Positions 54,400-63,434 of a DNA stretch of 64,000 nucleotides are shown piece after piece (position 1 is the stretch's first letter; the number at the start of each line of letters is the position of its first letter). The position numbers were made by a program, and so were the translations under genes. The stretch covers positions 1-64,000 of the forward strand of contig NZ_KE386887.1 in assembly GCF_000429345.1 (NCBI RefSeq), in the 5' to 3' direction. Under the pieces are notes generated by a model. It was not told the DNA's origin, did no database searches, and saw only the letters and a program-made list of their open reading frames with translations. Origin of the DNA: Desulfovirgula thermocuniculi DSM 16036. Lineage in GTDB: Bacteria; Bacillota; Desulfotomaculia; Desulfotomaculales; Desulfovirgulaceae.

Positions 54400-55086
54400 T
54401 CAAGCCCCTGAAGACGGCAGGGGAATAGCCTCCCCCGGGAAGAAGGGGTTACCGCGCCCCAGTGCCCAGCGCTTGACTTCCTCCGCCTGGAGCCGACCGG
54501 CCGGCGTGGGTTGAAAGTAAAGTAAAAGGATGGTTTTGGCCGTAACCGTGCCGTCTACAGCCACGCCACCCGCAGCAGGAGAAGCCCCCGGCCCGGGTGC
54601 CTCAACGCGGGTTATTTCCAGGCTGCGCAGCTCGCTCAAAACGGGCAGGTTCTCCAGGTAACCCAGAACTTCCGCCACCTGCGGGTACCAACCCTTGACC
54701 TCCACTTCCACCGGCAGGACCAGGATGTAGCCCCTGTCTTCCACGGGCGAAGGCTTGAACTTCATGACCCGTACCTCATTCTTTTCTGCCACGCGACCGA
54801 GCTCAACCAGAAACTGCCCGTCCCGCATCTCGGTATCGAAGCGGGTCATGAGCTCACCATACCTGCGCCTGGCTTCTTCCAGGGCCTTCTTCTCTTCTTC
54901 CACGGTGGCGGCCTGCAGGCTCAGGCGGGAAACCAGGCTCCCGGCATTGTCCAGCTCGGCCTTAAGGCTTTTAAATGCCCTGAGCTGCGGGCCGAGGACA
55001 AAATGATACGCGGCATAGGAAAAGGCCAGGCCTAGAAGTAAGGCCAGCAGGACAATCTCCCGCCGCCTTAGCCTGCGTCCCATCAA
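54400..55086 (-). CDS. pilO: PilO-like type IV pilus assembly protein
   Basis: The 228-residue product has one N-terminal membrane segment (residues 11-30), a coiled-coil stretch (about 40-80) and a C-terminal ferredoxin-like fold with EVEVKGWYPQVAEVLGYLENLPVLSELRSLEITRV, typical of PilO/GspM. It forms the alignment platform with PilN and PilM at the inner membrane. It overlaps pilN by four bases. Confidence 0.85.
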   Translation of the reverse strand: MMGRRLRRREIVLLALLLGLAFSYAAYHFVLGPQLRAFKSLKAELDNAGSLVSRLSLQAATVEEEKKALEEARRRYGELMTRFDTEMRDGQFLVELGRVAEKNEVRVMKFKPSPVEDRGYILVLPVEVEVKGWYPQVAEVLGYLENLPVLSELRSLEITRVEAPGPGASPAAGGVAVDGTVTAKTILLLYFQPTPAGRLQAEEVKRWALGRGNPFFPGEAIPLPSSGA

Positions 55087-55802
55087 CCCCCGTCTCCCCT
55101 TAACCGTGCGGTTATGCTGAAGTTATAGACGCCTTTTCCTTCATCATATTTGACCTCGTTTAGCTCTATCCCGGAAAAATAAGGCAGCCCTTGCAGGTGG
55201 TAGAGCAGCACGCCGACGGCGGCCAAGGAACGGCTTGAACCCTCAATGTTCAAGCTCTCAGGCGGCGGGACGACCTTTGAGGTTCCTGTCTGCTGTAAGG
55301 CGGCAGGCACATTACCCTGCTGTTCGGCCGAAGGCTGTTGAAGGCCCCCGGCCTCCATTGCCCGGGCGGCTCCCTGCAGGAGGGAGGGCACCGTTCCCGC
55401 CCTTTCCGCTTTTGCCGCCGGAGAAGCCGCCTGGCCCGATACCAGCTGCAGGGCATTTAACCAGGCGCCGTCCGGCATTACCGCGGCCAGATCGGCCAGC
55501 AGCGAGGACCATGCCCGCCTCCGCTGGATGAGTTCCTCCAGCTCACCGGCCCTGGCCTCCAAGACCTGGCGCTCTTTCTTCATCTCTTCTACCTTATTTA
55601 CCGCCTGCTGCAGCCTGGGCACCTGATAGCGCAGGGCCTCCAGCTCTACGCGCATTTTATACAGTTCGTGCCTCCAGTACAACAGGCCGCCTACAAGCGC
55701 GCCGCCCACCAGGACGGGTAAGGAAATCAAAGCCAGGCGCTTCGGCTCGAAGGGAGGCCTGGGCTGGAGCTCTGCGGGAAGCAGGTTCACCCTGTAATTC
55801 AA
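55083..55802 (-). CDS. pilN: PilN-like type IV pilus assembly protein
   Basis: The 239-residue product begins MNYRVNLLPAELQPRPP, the PilN hallmark that binds PilM. It has a membrane segment (residues 28-47), a coiled coil and a C-terminal fold. A low-complexity Pro/Gln/Ala segment (about residues 145-175) is inserted in the middle. It overlaps pilM by four bases and pilO by four. Confidence 0.85.
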   Translation of the reverse strand: MNYRVNLLPAELQPRPPFEPKRLALISLPVLVGGALVGGLLYWRHELYKMRVELEALRYQVPRLQQAVNKVEEMKKERQVLEARAGELEELIQRRRAWSSLLADLAAVMPDGAWLNALQLVSGQAASPAAKAERAGTVPSLLQGAARAMEAGGLQQPSAEQQGNVPAALQQTGTSKVVPPPESLNIEGSSRSLAAVGVLLYHLQGLPYFSGIELNEVKYDEGKGVYNFSITARLRGDGG

Positions 55803-56800
55803 GAAAGCACCTCCCTCAGGGCCAGGCCCAGGGCCACCGCAAAGGAGGAGTCCTCGGGCCCTCCTTCATTGCCACCACCGGCCTTCGAGATAAATGGCCG
55901 CCCGGCCTCTACGGGCAATCCCAGCTCGGCGCGCAGCATGTCCAGCAGCCCTTCCGCCCCGCTCAACTGGCCGGTTACCACCAGTTCCTCTACCGGGTAT
56001 TCCCTCTCCTGTAGCTGGTAGAAATCCAGGGAGCGCCGCACTTCCCGCATGAGGGCCTCTAGGAGATTTTGCCCTCCTGCCTCTTCAGCCGTAAAGGCCG
56101 CTTCGCGCTCAATTTCTACCGTAGCATCTTCCCCCCCGTAGGAGAACGCGCGCACCTCTCCCAGGCCCACGGGTAGGGAGCGGAGGTAGGCCAGCTCCTG
56201 ACCCCTGAGGATGATGAACTGGCTGAAAGAGAGGCCCAGGTTTAACACCGCCCTCACACCGCCGTTGTGCGCAGGGTGCCCGAAAGGGCCGTGAAAAACG
56301 CGCCAGAGGGCCAGGTGCTGCAGGTCAATGGCCACTATCTGCAGACCGGCCCGGCGAAAAATATGGTGGTAGCGGTAAACCAGCTCTCTTGGTGCCGCCA
56401 CCAGGAGCACGTTTTGCTGGCCGCTTCTATTTTCCCCCAGGACCACCGGGCGCACCACCAGCTCGCCGGAAGGAAAAGGCAAAAGCCGCTCCGCTTCCCA
56501 CACCACCGCCTGCTCCAGCTCCTTTGGCGGCATGGGAGGCAGTTGTAATTGCCGCAGGATTACCCTGGGCCCGCCAAGGGCGGTAATCACCCTCCTGCCC
56601 GCACGCGGGAGAGATTTTAAAGCCGCCCTTAAGACGGCAGCCACCTCCTCCACGTCCCCTTCTTCCCAGGCCTGCAGGCCCGGCCCGGGGTAGCGGTGCA
56701 GGGCCAAAACCTCCCAGCCCCGGCGCGAATGCCCCAACAAGGCCATTCTTAGCTCCCCGCCGTCAATTTCTACCGCCGTAAGTACCTTTTTGCGCAGCAT
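55799..56800 (-). CDS. pilM: PilM-like actin-fold pilus assembly protein
   Basis: The 333-residue protein has the actin-like PilM fold (VEIDGGELRMALLGHSRRGWEVLALHRYPGPG; AVVWEAERLLPFP; RAVLNLGLSFSQFIILRGQELAYLRSLPVG; and a C-terminal LVVTGQLSGAEGLLDMLRAELGLPVE). It binds the PilN N-terminus in the cytoplasm. The pilM-N-O order is the common one in Gram-positive type IV pili, with no secretin. Confidence 0.87.
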   Translation of the reverse strand: MLRKKVLTAVEIDGGELRMALLGHSRRGWEVLALHRYPGPGLQAWEEGDVEEVAAVLRAALKSLPRAGRRVITALGGPRVILRQLQLPPMPPKELEQAVVWEAERLLPFPSGELVVRPVVLGENRSGQQNVLLVAAPRELVYRYHHIFRRAGLQIVAIDLQHLALWRVFHGPFGHPAHNGGVRAVLNLGLSFSQFIILRGQELAYLRSLPVGLGEVRAFSYGGEDATVEIEREAAFTAEEAGGQNLLEALMREVRRSLDFYQLQEREYPVEELVVTGQLSGAEGLLDMLRAELGLPVEAGRPFISKAGGGNEGGPEDSSFAVALGLALREVLS

Positions 56801-56818
56801 AGACAGACCTTTCCGGTT

Positions 56819-57310
56819 TCAGTAATCACCCCCGCTGGGGGGAGAGGGGGAAACGCGCACCCTGCCGGTAACGGGCGCAACGATAACGTAGTACCTCCTG
56901 CCGGTGAGCCTTTCCCGCAGGGTAACCGTGCCACCGGCATTAGGAACTCCTTTTAAATCAAACCGGAGTTCATACCCACTTGGGGGAAAGTTGGTCGCCT
57001 CCAGGTCTAGGTAGACGGGCAGCCGCCGCGTTTCAGTAACCTTATAGTTATACATGAGGTGGTATACTTCATTAGACGTATCAAACAATATCAGGTAGAT
57101 GCCGTTTTCGTCCATAGACGCGAGCGCCCGTTGCTGCCAGGTGCGGATGTCCGCGGCCATCTGGTGGGCCGCGCCGTAAAGGGAGCGGTTGACCAGCGCG
57201 CCCAGCACGGCAGGGAGGGCGACGAGGAGGAGCGTGCCGGAAATGGCCACGACGGCCAGGAGCTCCACCAGGGTAAAAGCATTTTTGCGCCGCGGCATTC
57301 GCCGAAACAT
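56819..57310 (-). CDS. GspH/FimT-like prepilin
   Basis: The 163-residue product has the prepilin N-terminus (FTLVELLAVVAISGTLLLVALPAVLGAL, after RRKNA) and a beta-rich C-terminus. It is a minor pseudopilin of the GspH/FimT type. The cleavage would be before Phe rather than after Gly, which is atypical but seen. Confidence 0.8.
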   Translation of the reverse strand: MFRRMPRRKNAFTLVELLAVVAISGTLLLVALPAVLGALVNRSLYGAAHQMAADIRTWQQRALASMDENGIYLILFDTSNEVYHLMYNYKVTETRRLPVYLDLEATNFPPSGYELRFDLKGVPNAGGTVTLRERLTGRRYYVIVAPVTGRVRVSPSPPSGGDY

Positions 57311-57362
57311 GAGTTTATTTTCGCTGTCCCCTTGAAAAAGTCCTTTTTCGCGAACGGTCCAG

Positions 57363-58691
57363 CTAGAATACGCCGTACTGCTCCTCCCAGGAAACGATCT
57401 CTATGGAGAAGAAGCCCTGGGGCAGTGGGGTCAGGGCGGCGCCGGTAAGGAGGGCATCATCTTGCTCGACATTCACATGGCCGTCAACCTCTGTCGTCTT
57501 TGCCATTACAACCCCCTTCACGCTGGCACCCCCGCGGAATTCTACCCGGTAGGCGCAAATGACCGCCTTTACCTCCTTATTGCCCTGCACCTTAACTGCC
57601 CCGTCGACAACCAAAACCAGCACATCCTTGGTCGGATCCTGCGGTTTAACATCTCCCACAATATCGACGTTTCCTTTTACGGCCACCAGCCACCTGCCGC
57701 TGTAGGTACCCTCCAGGCGTAGCTCTTTACCGCCGGTGTTCAGGTAGTAGGTGCCGGCACTTTTACCGTTAAAGTCAAACTCATAGTGGCCTCCCTGCTC
57801 CTGTGCCGGCAAGGATGGGTATCCGGCATAGGCGGCCACCGCCTGCTGTGGGTTCCAGTTTTGGGCCAAGGCCAAAAGGGAGGAGAGGTCCTCCCGGGGT
57901 GCGTTTAGGCGCGGCACCGCACCGCCCCCCTGCAGGGAAAAGGTGCCCTGGGGGTACTGCGCGGATGGCGCATAGTAAGCGCCGTTTGAGGTAAAAATTA
58001 CCTCCCCTTGAGCGTTGTCAATAGTGCCACCTACCTGGAGGTACCCCGGTGTGCTGATGTGCCCGTTTTTGTTGTAGAGGTTTCCGCCCACCAGGACTTT
58101 TCCCCCGGGTACTACGCTTATTGTGCCGTTTTTATTGTCCAGGTTGCCGGAAACCGCCACTAGCGAGGCTCCGGAAATGCTCACATTTGAACCTGTGTCC
58201 AGATTGCCGTTGACCAGCAAATTGCCTTTTACGGAAACACTGCCATTTAAGTTGAGGGTACTCCCGGTGCAGAGGGCGCTCTGCAGCGCCGGGGCCAGCG
58301 AGCGCTTAACCTTCACTTTAAGCACCTTCCTGGCCAGGAGCTTCCCGTCCTGGCTGTAAACCCGCCCCTCGGAGGTGATCACTTTGATGGCCCCGCCCTC
58401 CGCATTCACCGCTATCTTGGATACCTCACCGCCGCCGAGAGCAATGGGTGTGGGAGGAGGGGAAGCATTGAAGTCCTGCTCCAGGCGGGCCAGCATCATT
58501 TCCACCCCTGCCTCGGCCAGGTAAAGCGCCCGGGTCATGGCCACCTGGCGAGCGGAAGTTTCCCTGCTGGCCCTGGCCAGCTGGAGAAGTGAAGCGCCCA
58601 GGGCCAGCACCAAGAGGGCCAGCACCATCACCGTTACCAGGGCGGAACCCTGCTGAAGCAAAGCACTTTTCCCCGGGGAAAGGCCTCTCAT
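57363..58691 (-). CDS. PilX-type prepilin-like protein with beta-helix region
   Basis: The 442-residue product begins with a PilX-like N-terminus (GSALVTVMVLALLVLALGASLLQLA, preceded by basic residues; RALYLAEAGVEMMLARLE). After about residue 140 come short repeats such as LNGSVSVKGNLLVNGNLDTGSNVSISG and VLVGGNLYNKNGHISTPGYLQVGG, which predict a parallel beta-helix. That makes it a large minor pilin or tip protein that could carry an adhesive domain. It lies 5 bases after the PilW-like gene. Confidence 0.75.
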   Translation of the reverse strand: MRGLSPGKSALLQQGSALVTVMVLALLVLALGASLLQLARASRETSARQVAMTRALYLAEAGVEMMLARLEQDFNASPPPTPIALGGGEVSKIAVNAEGGAIKVITSEGRVYSQDGKLLARKVLKVKVKRSLAPALQSALCTGSTLNLNGSVSVKGNLLVNGNLDTGSNVSISGASLVAVSGNLDNKNGTISVVPGGKVLVGGNLYNKNGHISTPGYLQVGGTIDNAQGEVIFTSNGAYYAPSAQYPQGTFSLQGGGAVPRLNAPREDLSSLLALAQNWNPQQAVAAYAGYPSLPAQEQGGHYEFDFNGKSAGTYYLNTGGKELRLEGTYSGRWLVAVKGNVDIVGDVKPQDPTKDVLVLVVDGAVKVQGNKEVKAVICAYRVEFRGGASVKGVVMAKTTEVDGHVNVEQDDALLTGAALTPLPQGFFSIEIVSWEEQYGVF

Positions 58692-58695
58692 CCGC

Positions 58696-59256
58696 TCACC
58701 CGCGCAACACCCGTACGGTTACCCGTGAAGTCAGGGTATAGCCGTTTGTGCCCACCAGGGTCACTTCCAAGGTGGCGGGAAAACCAGAGACGGGTGCGAA
58801 ATTAACCGCAGAAATGTGCGTGGCCACCGGATTATGGCCCCACCAGCCCACTTTATCCTGGCTGGTGGTCCTTTTAAGCTCTTGACCGTAGAGGTAATAT
58901 TTTACGTACCTGTAATCCATGTTCTCAGGGGCCTTTAAAATTAGCTCTCCCGGCGCGATAACCTCCGTGCCCCGGCTGTACCTTATTTCCCTCGTCAAAC
59001 GGTCCATGGCCAGCTGCAGGTTCTGCTGTACCTCATTTTCAAAATCGCCCTTTTTCCACTGCAGGTTTACGCTACCGGCAAAAAAATAGGCAACGCCGAG
59101 AATCAACGAGAGGAGCACCGCCGCAACCAGAACCTCCACCAGAGTAAAGCCGCGGCAGCACCTCAAAACGCGGCCCAAACGCCTTGCCTTCACATCTAAA
59201 AAAGCCGCAGCCCCCGCACAGACCTCGCGCACCATCATTCCCCCCGGCACCACCAC
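58696..59256 (-). CDS. PilW-like prepilin
   Basis: The 186-residue frame contains the prepilin motif RGFTLVEVLVAAVLLSLILGVAYFFAGS near residue 35. The leader is unusually long (35 residues), so the true start may be one of the later in-frame GTG/ATG codons. The C-terminal beta part is typical of minor pilins. Confidence 0.78.
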   Translation of the reverse strand: MVVPGGMMVREVCAGAAAFLDVKARRLGRVLRCCRGFTLVEVLVAAVLLSLILGVAYFFAGSVNLQWKKGDFENEVQQNLQLAMDRLTREIRYSRGTEVIAPGELILKAPENMDYRYVKYYLYGQELKRTTSQDKVGWWGHNPVATHISAVNFAPVSGFPATLEVTLVGTNGYTLTSRVTVRVLRG

Positions 59257-59263
59257 GTTCTCA

Positions 59264-59662
59264 CTAGCCCTTGCGCTTCAGCGTCACCAGCTCCAGCTGC
59301 CGCTGGTGCCCCTGGTGCTGGTAGTAGACGGTAACGCGCACCTGAAGCAGCCGGTCATCCGGCTGATAGGCCTCCACCGCGTATGTGTAAGTGTAGCCGG
59401 GCGCGCTGGGGAACTTTTCCGGCTGGTCCTGCCGCTCGTTTCCGGAGAGGCGGCAGGCCAGCAATTCCTCCATTACGGCCTGGGCGGCATTCACGGCCAC
59501 CGTGTCCTCCCAGGCCGCCCTGGCCGTCATTTTGCCGGACACCAGCAGATTTACGGCGGTGGCCGCCACCAGCACCAGTATGGCAGCGGCCACCAGCACC
59601 TCTACTAGGGAAAAGGCACGGGAATCAACGGGATGACGCCGGCACTTTATGCGGCGGGGCAT
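59264..59662 (-). CDS. PilV-like prepilin
   Basis: The 132-residue product has a short basic leader and the motif RAFSLVEVLVAAAILVLVAATAVNLL. Its size fits a PilV/GspI-like minor pilin. It is followed after 7 bases by the PilW-like gene. Confidence 0.8.
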   Translation of the reverse strand: MPRRIKCRRHPVDSRAFSLVEVLVAAAILVLVAATAVNLLVSGKMTARAAWEDTVAVNAAQAVMEELLACRLSGNERQDQPEKFPSAPGYTYTYAVEAYQPDDRLLQVRVTVYYQHQGHQRQLELVTLKRKG

Positions 59663-59677
59663 TAAGGGCCAGCCCCC

Positions 59678-60286
59678 TTAGTAAACTACCCGGTAGTAGA
59701 CCCAGGTGTCGGTATTACTTCTTTTGCGGAAGTTTCCCGTCAAAATGTCACCATCATCAATCTGCGCATCTATCTTCCGGCAAATGGCATCGATCTCGGC
59801 CAGGCTCAGGCCCACAAAGCCCATTTCGATACAGGGGTCGGCCTGCCCATCTCTGTCAAAGTCCATCGCCCCGGTCGAGCCCGTACCCTCCCACTGGTAG
59901 CCTTCTTCTTGCGCCCCGGCATAAGACTTCCAGAAGGGGTTTAAGGGCCAGGTCTCCAGATAAGGCCCGTTCCAGCCGGCAACGTTAATGCCGATTTGCG
60001 GCGCGGCGTTGGTGAGAAAGTCCCAGCCCCTTTTCCGCCCGGGGATACCCCGGTGCACGTAAATGTCGTCGTCCGGCGGGAATTGCCCGGTATCTGTGTA
60101 ATAGGCCAGGGCCGCCGCGCGGATGGCCTGCAGGTCACGGACCACCTTGGCCACCTTGGCCTTTTCCACCGCCTTAAAGGCGCTGGGAGTAATGATGGCC
60201 GCCAGCACCCCAATGATGGCGATAACCACCAGGAGTTCGACCAGGGTGAAGGCGCGGGAGTTATTATATTCAAGTACGCGTTTCAT
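59678..60286 (-). CDS. Type IV pilin / pseudopilin (GspG-like)
   Basis: The 202-residue product has the motif [34 protein letters not shown] and a globular domain with YYTDTGQFP and WNGPYLETWPLNPFW. It belongs with the three pilin genes behind it (60319-61944), sharing the N-terminal helix and the NGPYLERWP-type motif. It is the longest of the set. Confidence 0.85.
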   Translation of the reverse strand: MKRVLEYNNSRAFTLVELLVVIAIIGVLAAIITPSAFKAVEKAKVAKVVRDLQAIRAAALAYYTDTGQFPPDDDIYVHRGIPGRKRGWDFLTNAAPQIGINVAGWNGPYLETWPLNPFWKSYAGAQEEGYQWEGTGSTGAMDFDRDGQADPCIEMGFVGLSLAEIDAICRKIDAQIDDGDILTGNFRKRSNTDTWVYYRVVY

Positions 60287-60318
60287 CCATGCTTTACACC
60301 CACTTGAATAATTTAAGG

Positions 60319-60786
60319 CTAATCTTCGGAGATTAACAATTTAACATTTGTTGGATCACTGCCATCATACTTAACTATACCATTATTACCATCTTCTACT
60401 CCATCCAGATCGAAATCAATCCTTTTGGCTGAGCTCAATGGTACATTTTCTGCTTTTATGTAACGTTCTTCATTATTATCGCTGTCAAATCCATTATTAT
60501 CCTTCTGGTAGATATAGCTCCCACCCCAGGGATTCCTTTCAGGCCACCTTTCTACATAACCGTAAACATCGCTGACGACACTCGGCCACTGGCCAGTGTC
60601 AGCGTAATAGTTCAACACCGCCGCCTTGATGGCCTTATAGTCCGCTTCTGCCGCCGCCACCTTGCCCTTTTCGGTGGCCTTAAAGGCGTTGGGGACGATG
60701 ATGGCCGCTAAAATACCGATGATGGCGATGACCACCAGTAGCTCCACCAGGGTGAAGCCCCTGCGGTCGCGCAACGCGTTTTTCAT
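60319..60786 (-). CDS. Type IV pilin
   Basis: The 155-residue product has the prepilin motif [34 protein letters not shown] and the pilin motif [11 protein letters not shown]. Its first half is nearly identical in DNA to the pilin at 61420-61944, but the C-terminal half is different and AT-rich. It is a candidate major pilin. Confidence 0.87.
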   Translation of the reverse strand: MKNALRDRRGFTLVELLVVIAIIGILAAIIVPNAFKATEKGKVAAAEADYKAIKAAVLNYYADTGQWPSVVSDVYGYVERWPERNPWGGSYIYQKDNNGFDSDNNEERYIKAENVPLSSAKRIDFDLDGVEDGNNGIVKYDGSDPTNVKLLISED

Positions 60787-60809
60787 GTTGCCTCAGCCCT
60801 CCCGAAGTG

Positions 60810-61392
60810 CTACCTTTCGCTCCAGCGCACCAGGAGCACCTGCGCTTCGCCGTTTGGCCCGCCGCCGGCATCGTGGCCCTCCCGGATCATGAGCTCCTCG
60901 GCGGAAACCGGTACGGCCGTCTCTGCACGGTCGCCCCAGTCCCGCTGTATACCCACGTAAACCCCGGCCTCGATGGGCACGCCGTAGCGCACCGTGCCGT
61001 TAGGCCAGAGGTTCCAGTCGTACTTGCCGCCCCAGGGCGTCCTGTCCGGCCAGCGTTCCAGGTACGGGCCCTTCCAGTTGCGAGCAATGGCCTGCTTCTG
61101 TTCGGGGGTAAGCTGGTCGGTGCCCCACCCGCCCGTCCAACCCTCGGCCTGCGCCCGGGCTAGCACCTGCTGCCCTTCCGCTGTATTGTAATACTCCGCC
61201 GGGCTCATGGGGTACATAAAGCCGGGGTCAAAGCCGCGGTTCACGTCCTGTGGGAAAAAAGCCCATGTCGGCGTAGTAGGAGGCGTTGGGGGCGATGATG
61301 GCCGCCAACACCCCGATGATGGCGATGACCACTAAAAGCTCCACCAGGGTGAAGGCGCGGCAAGTTAAGTACGTCGGTAAAATAGTCTTCAC
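60810..61392 (-). pseudogene. Type IV pilin gene split by a frameshift at an A6 tract
   Basis: The GTG start at 61390-61392 gives a prepilin N-terminus ([25 protein letters not shown]) that ends in a stop after about 54 codons. The remaining C-terminal half (NRGFDPGFMYPMSPAEYYN.., including GPYLERWPDRTPWGG) continues in another frame to 60810. If the run of six A (61255-61260) had five, the two would join as FFPQDVNRGFDP. The gene thus needs one base less in a homopolymer. It is inactive as read, may be switched by slippage, or may contain a sequencing error. Confidence 0.8.
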
Positions 61393-61419
61393 CTTCAAAC
61401 ACCCTTTTAAAATGCCATA

Positions 61420-61944
61420 CTACTGATCTTTTGAAATCAAGATACATACTACATTACTTGAATTAACTTTTACCACATCAGAACCTAGATCCGTTTGCAA
61501 CTGCTTTGCCGCACTCGTCGGATTACTACTTGCTCCAGGTACATTTGTTAATTCCAGCCAGCGAGCTGGATTACCCCAACCTAAATCCCCGCTATTTCCA
61601 TTTTTATACGTATACGTCCCGCCCCACGGGTTCTTGCTCGGCCAGCGCTCAAGGTAGGGGCCGTTCCAGCCGTTGTAACCAGACTGGGGTTGTGTCACGA
61701 GATAAGCATCTGCAGGAGGGCTTGTTTCATTATTACTAAGTGGCCACTTCCCAGTATCCGTATAAAAATTCAACACCGCCGCTTTAATCGCCTTATAATC
61801 CGCCTCTGCCGCCGCCACCTTGCCTTTTTCGATAGCCTTGAAGGCGTTGGGGGTGATGATGGCGGCCAGGATGCCAATGATGGCGATGACCACTAATAGT
61901 TCCACCAGGGTAAAACCGCGGTTGTTCCTCAGCTTCCTGTACAT
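61420..61944 (-). CDS. Type IV pilin
   Basis: ATG 61942-61944 follows a perfect GGAGGT and gives 174 residues. The frame upstream to 62037 lies before this start and is not coding. Motif [57 protein letters not shown], then NGPYLERWPSKNPWGG. It is the first pilin gene after pilC on the message and the most likely major pilin. Confidence 0.9.
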   Translation of the reverse strand: MYRKLRNNRGFTLVELLVVIAIIGILAAIITPNAFKAIEKGKVAAAEADYKAIKAAVLNFYTDTGKWPLSNNETSPPADAYLVTQPQSGYNGWNGPYLERWPSKNPWGGTYTYKNGNSGDLGWGNPARWLELTNVPGASSNPTSAAKQLQTDLGSDVVKVNSSNVVCILISKDQ

Positions 61945-62033
61945 TATGTAACCTCCTTCGAAATTTTTATCTCCAGCCTTTACACTGCTGCTTTTTAGCT
62001 GGTATTGTGGACTCATGATACAGTTTATCTCCT

Positions 62034-63254
62034 TCACTTACCCAGGCCCTGCATGATGCTGGTGAACATTGGGAGGAGAACGGAAAGTACGATGAAGCCT
62101 ACCACACCTCCCAGGCACACAATCAGCACGGGCTCGATGATGCCGGAGAGCCGCCCCACGGTGATGTTCACTTCCTGGTCGTAAAAGGCGGCCACCTTGT
62201 CCAGCAGGGCGTCCAGGTTGCCGGTCTCCTCCCCCACGGCCACCATGCGGATGACCAGGGGCGGAAAGATGCCCGTCTCTTCCAGGGGGCGGGCCAGACC
62301 CTGTCCCTCGCGCACGCTCTCCCGCGCCCTATCCAGGCCGCGCGACATAACCTGGTTGCCCACCGTACGCTTGACCACTTCCAAAGCCTGCATTACCGCC
62401 ACGCCGCTGCGCAGTAATGCCGCCAGCGTGCGCGCAAAGCGGGCGATAATTATCTTCCTGGCCAGCGAACCAAAGATGGGCAGCCTCAAAATCACCCGGT
62501 CCCAAAGCTCCCGCCCCCGTGGCGAGCCCCGCACCCTCCTTAAACCCAGTGCCCCCGCCACGGCAATAAGGGGAAGAAGAAACCACCACCTGCGGGCGGC
62601 ATCGCTGGCCGCCATCAGCATCCTTGTGGGCAGGGGCAACGGCACCCCCAGGTTTTGGATGGTGCCGATGATGGGCGGCAGGACAAAGGTGAGCATAAAG
62701 GTGAGGATGACCGCCGCAAAGCCAAGCACCACAGACGGGTAGGTGAGGGCAGATTTCACTTTCTCCCTTAACTCGTGTTCTCTCTCAAAGTGGACCGCCA
62801 GGTTGGCCAGCACCTCGTCCAGGACACCGCCCACTTCCCCGGCCTCCACCATGCTGACAAAAAGCTCAGGGAAGGCCTGGGGATAGGCGCCAAAAGATTC
62901 GGCTAGGGAACGCCCCTCTTCAAGCCGCGCCACCACCCCCCGCACCACTTCCCGGAGAGCCCTCCCTTCCACCTGCAGTTCCAGGATGCGCATGGCTCCC
63001 ACCAGGGGCACGCCGGAGCTGACCAGGGTGGAAAGCTGGCGGCAAAACAGGGCCAGTTCCTTTAGCTTCACGCGATGCGCGACAGCAGGACGCCTTACGG
63101 TCAGCTTCGGCGCCGCCATTACGGGTCGCAACTGCACCACCAAGAGGCCCTGTGCCTGCAGGAGCCTGGCCGCCTCGCGCAGGCCCCCGGCATCGAGGCG
63201 GCCCGTTACCAGCTTACCTTCCCTATCTCTTGCCCGGTAGGCGTAGGTGGGCAA
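62034..63254 (-). CDS. pilC: Type II/IV secretion inner-membrane platform protein PilC
   Basis: The TTG start at 63254 follows GAGGT and gives 406 residues with the normal N-terminus (M)PTYAYRARDREGKLVTGRLDA. Two GspF domains follow, each with membrane segments (ALTYPSVVLGFAAVILTFMLTFVLPPI and the C-terminal GGVVGFIVLSVLLPMFTSIMQGLG). PilC anchors the extension/retraction ATPases. It is the first gene behind the c-di-GMP riboswitch, so its expression is probably controlled by that RNA. Confidence 0.94.
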   Translation of the reverse strand: MPTYAYRARDREGKLVTGRLDAGGLREAARLLQAQGLLVVQLRPVMAAPKLTVRRPAVAHRVKLKELALFCRQLSTLVSSGVPLVGAMRILELQVEGRALREVVRGVVARLEEGRSLAESFGAYPQAFPELFVSMVEAGEVGGVLDEVLANLAVHFEREHELREKVKSALTYPSVVLGFAAVILTFMLTFVLPPIIGTIQNLGVPLPLPTRMLMAASDAARRWWFLLPLIAVAGALGLRRVRGSPRGRELWDRVILRLPIFGSLARKIIIARFARTLAALLRSGVAVMQALEVVKRTVGNQVMSRGLDRARESVREGQGLARPLEETGIFPPLVIRMVAVGEETGNLDALLDKVAAFYDQEVNITVGRLSGIIEPVLIVCLGGVVGFIVLSVLLPMFTSIMQGLGK

Positions 63255-63275
63255 GGCTTACCTCACCACCTCCTG

Positions 63276-63306
63276 CAAAATAAAAATTCCAAGCGCCCGC
63301 TTGGAA
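63276..63306 (-). terminator. Intrinsic terminator of the c-di-GMP riboswitch
   Basis: On the minus strand TTCCAAGC-GGGC-GCTTGGAA (63287-63306) is followed by TTTTTATTTTG. It begins directly after the aptamer's closing helix and 22 bases before pilC, so it can decide whether the operon is read. Confidence 0.85.
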
Positions 63307-63309
63307 GTG

Positions 63310-63421
63310 TGTGCCGGAAAAGTTCGGCAGCCCGGCTGCCCTGGCGGGTCTCCCCGCTTTAGGCCCGCGGCTTTGCGCCCCTGCCTTTCGGCAGGTTTGC
63401 TTTTTCGCTTTTGCCGCACCC
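63310..63421 (-). promoter_or_regulatory. c-di-GMP-I (GEMM) riboswitch aptamer
   Basis: On the minus strand the sequence has the GEMM consensus: AGCAAACCTGCC-GAAA-GGCAGGGGCGCAAAGCC, then GGGCCTAAAG, then a second helix with GGGCAGCCGGGCTGCC. The outer helix pairs GTGCGG (near 63415) with CCGGCAC. The GAAA tetraloop, the GCGCAAAGCC receptor and the GGCCTAAAG strand are the diagnostic ligand-site parts. Such riboswitches sense cyclic di-GMP and commonly control motility and pilus genes; the downstream pilC and pilin genes fit. Whether binding terminates or permits transcription cannot be decided by eye. Confidence 0.9.
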
Positions 63422-63434
63422 TTCCTTAAAAAAC

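Noticed and set aside
59678-61944. CRISPR or tandem repeat from recurring pilin N-terminal DNA
   Set aside because: The repeats are paralogous gene starts with normal reading frames and spacing of hundreds of bases, without spacers.
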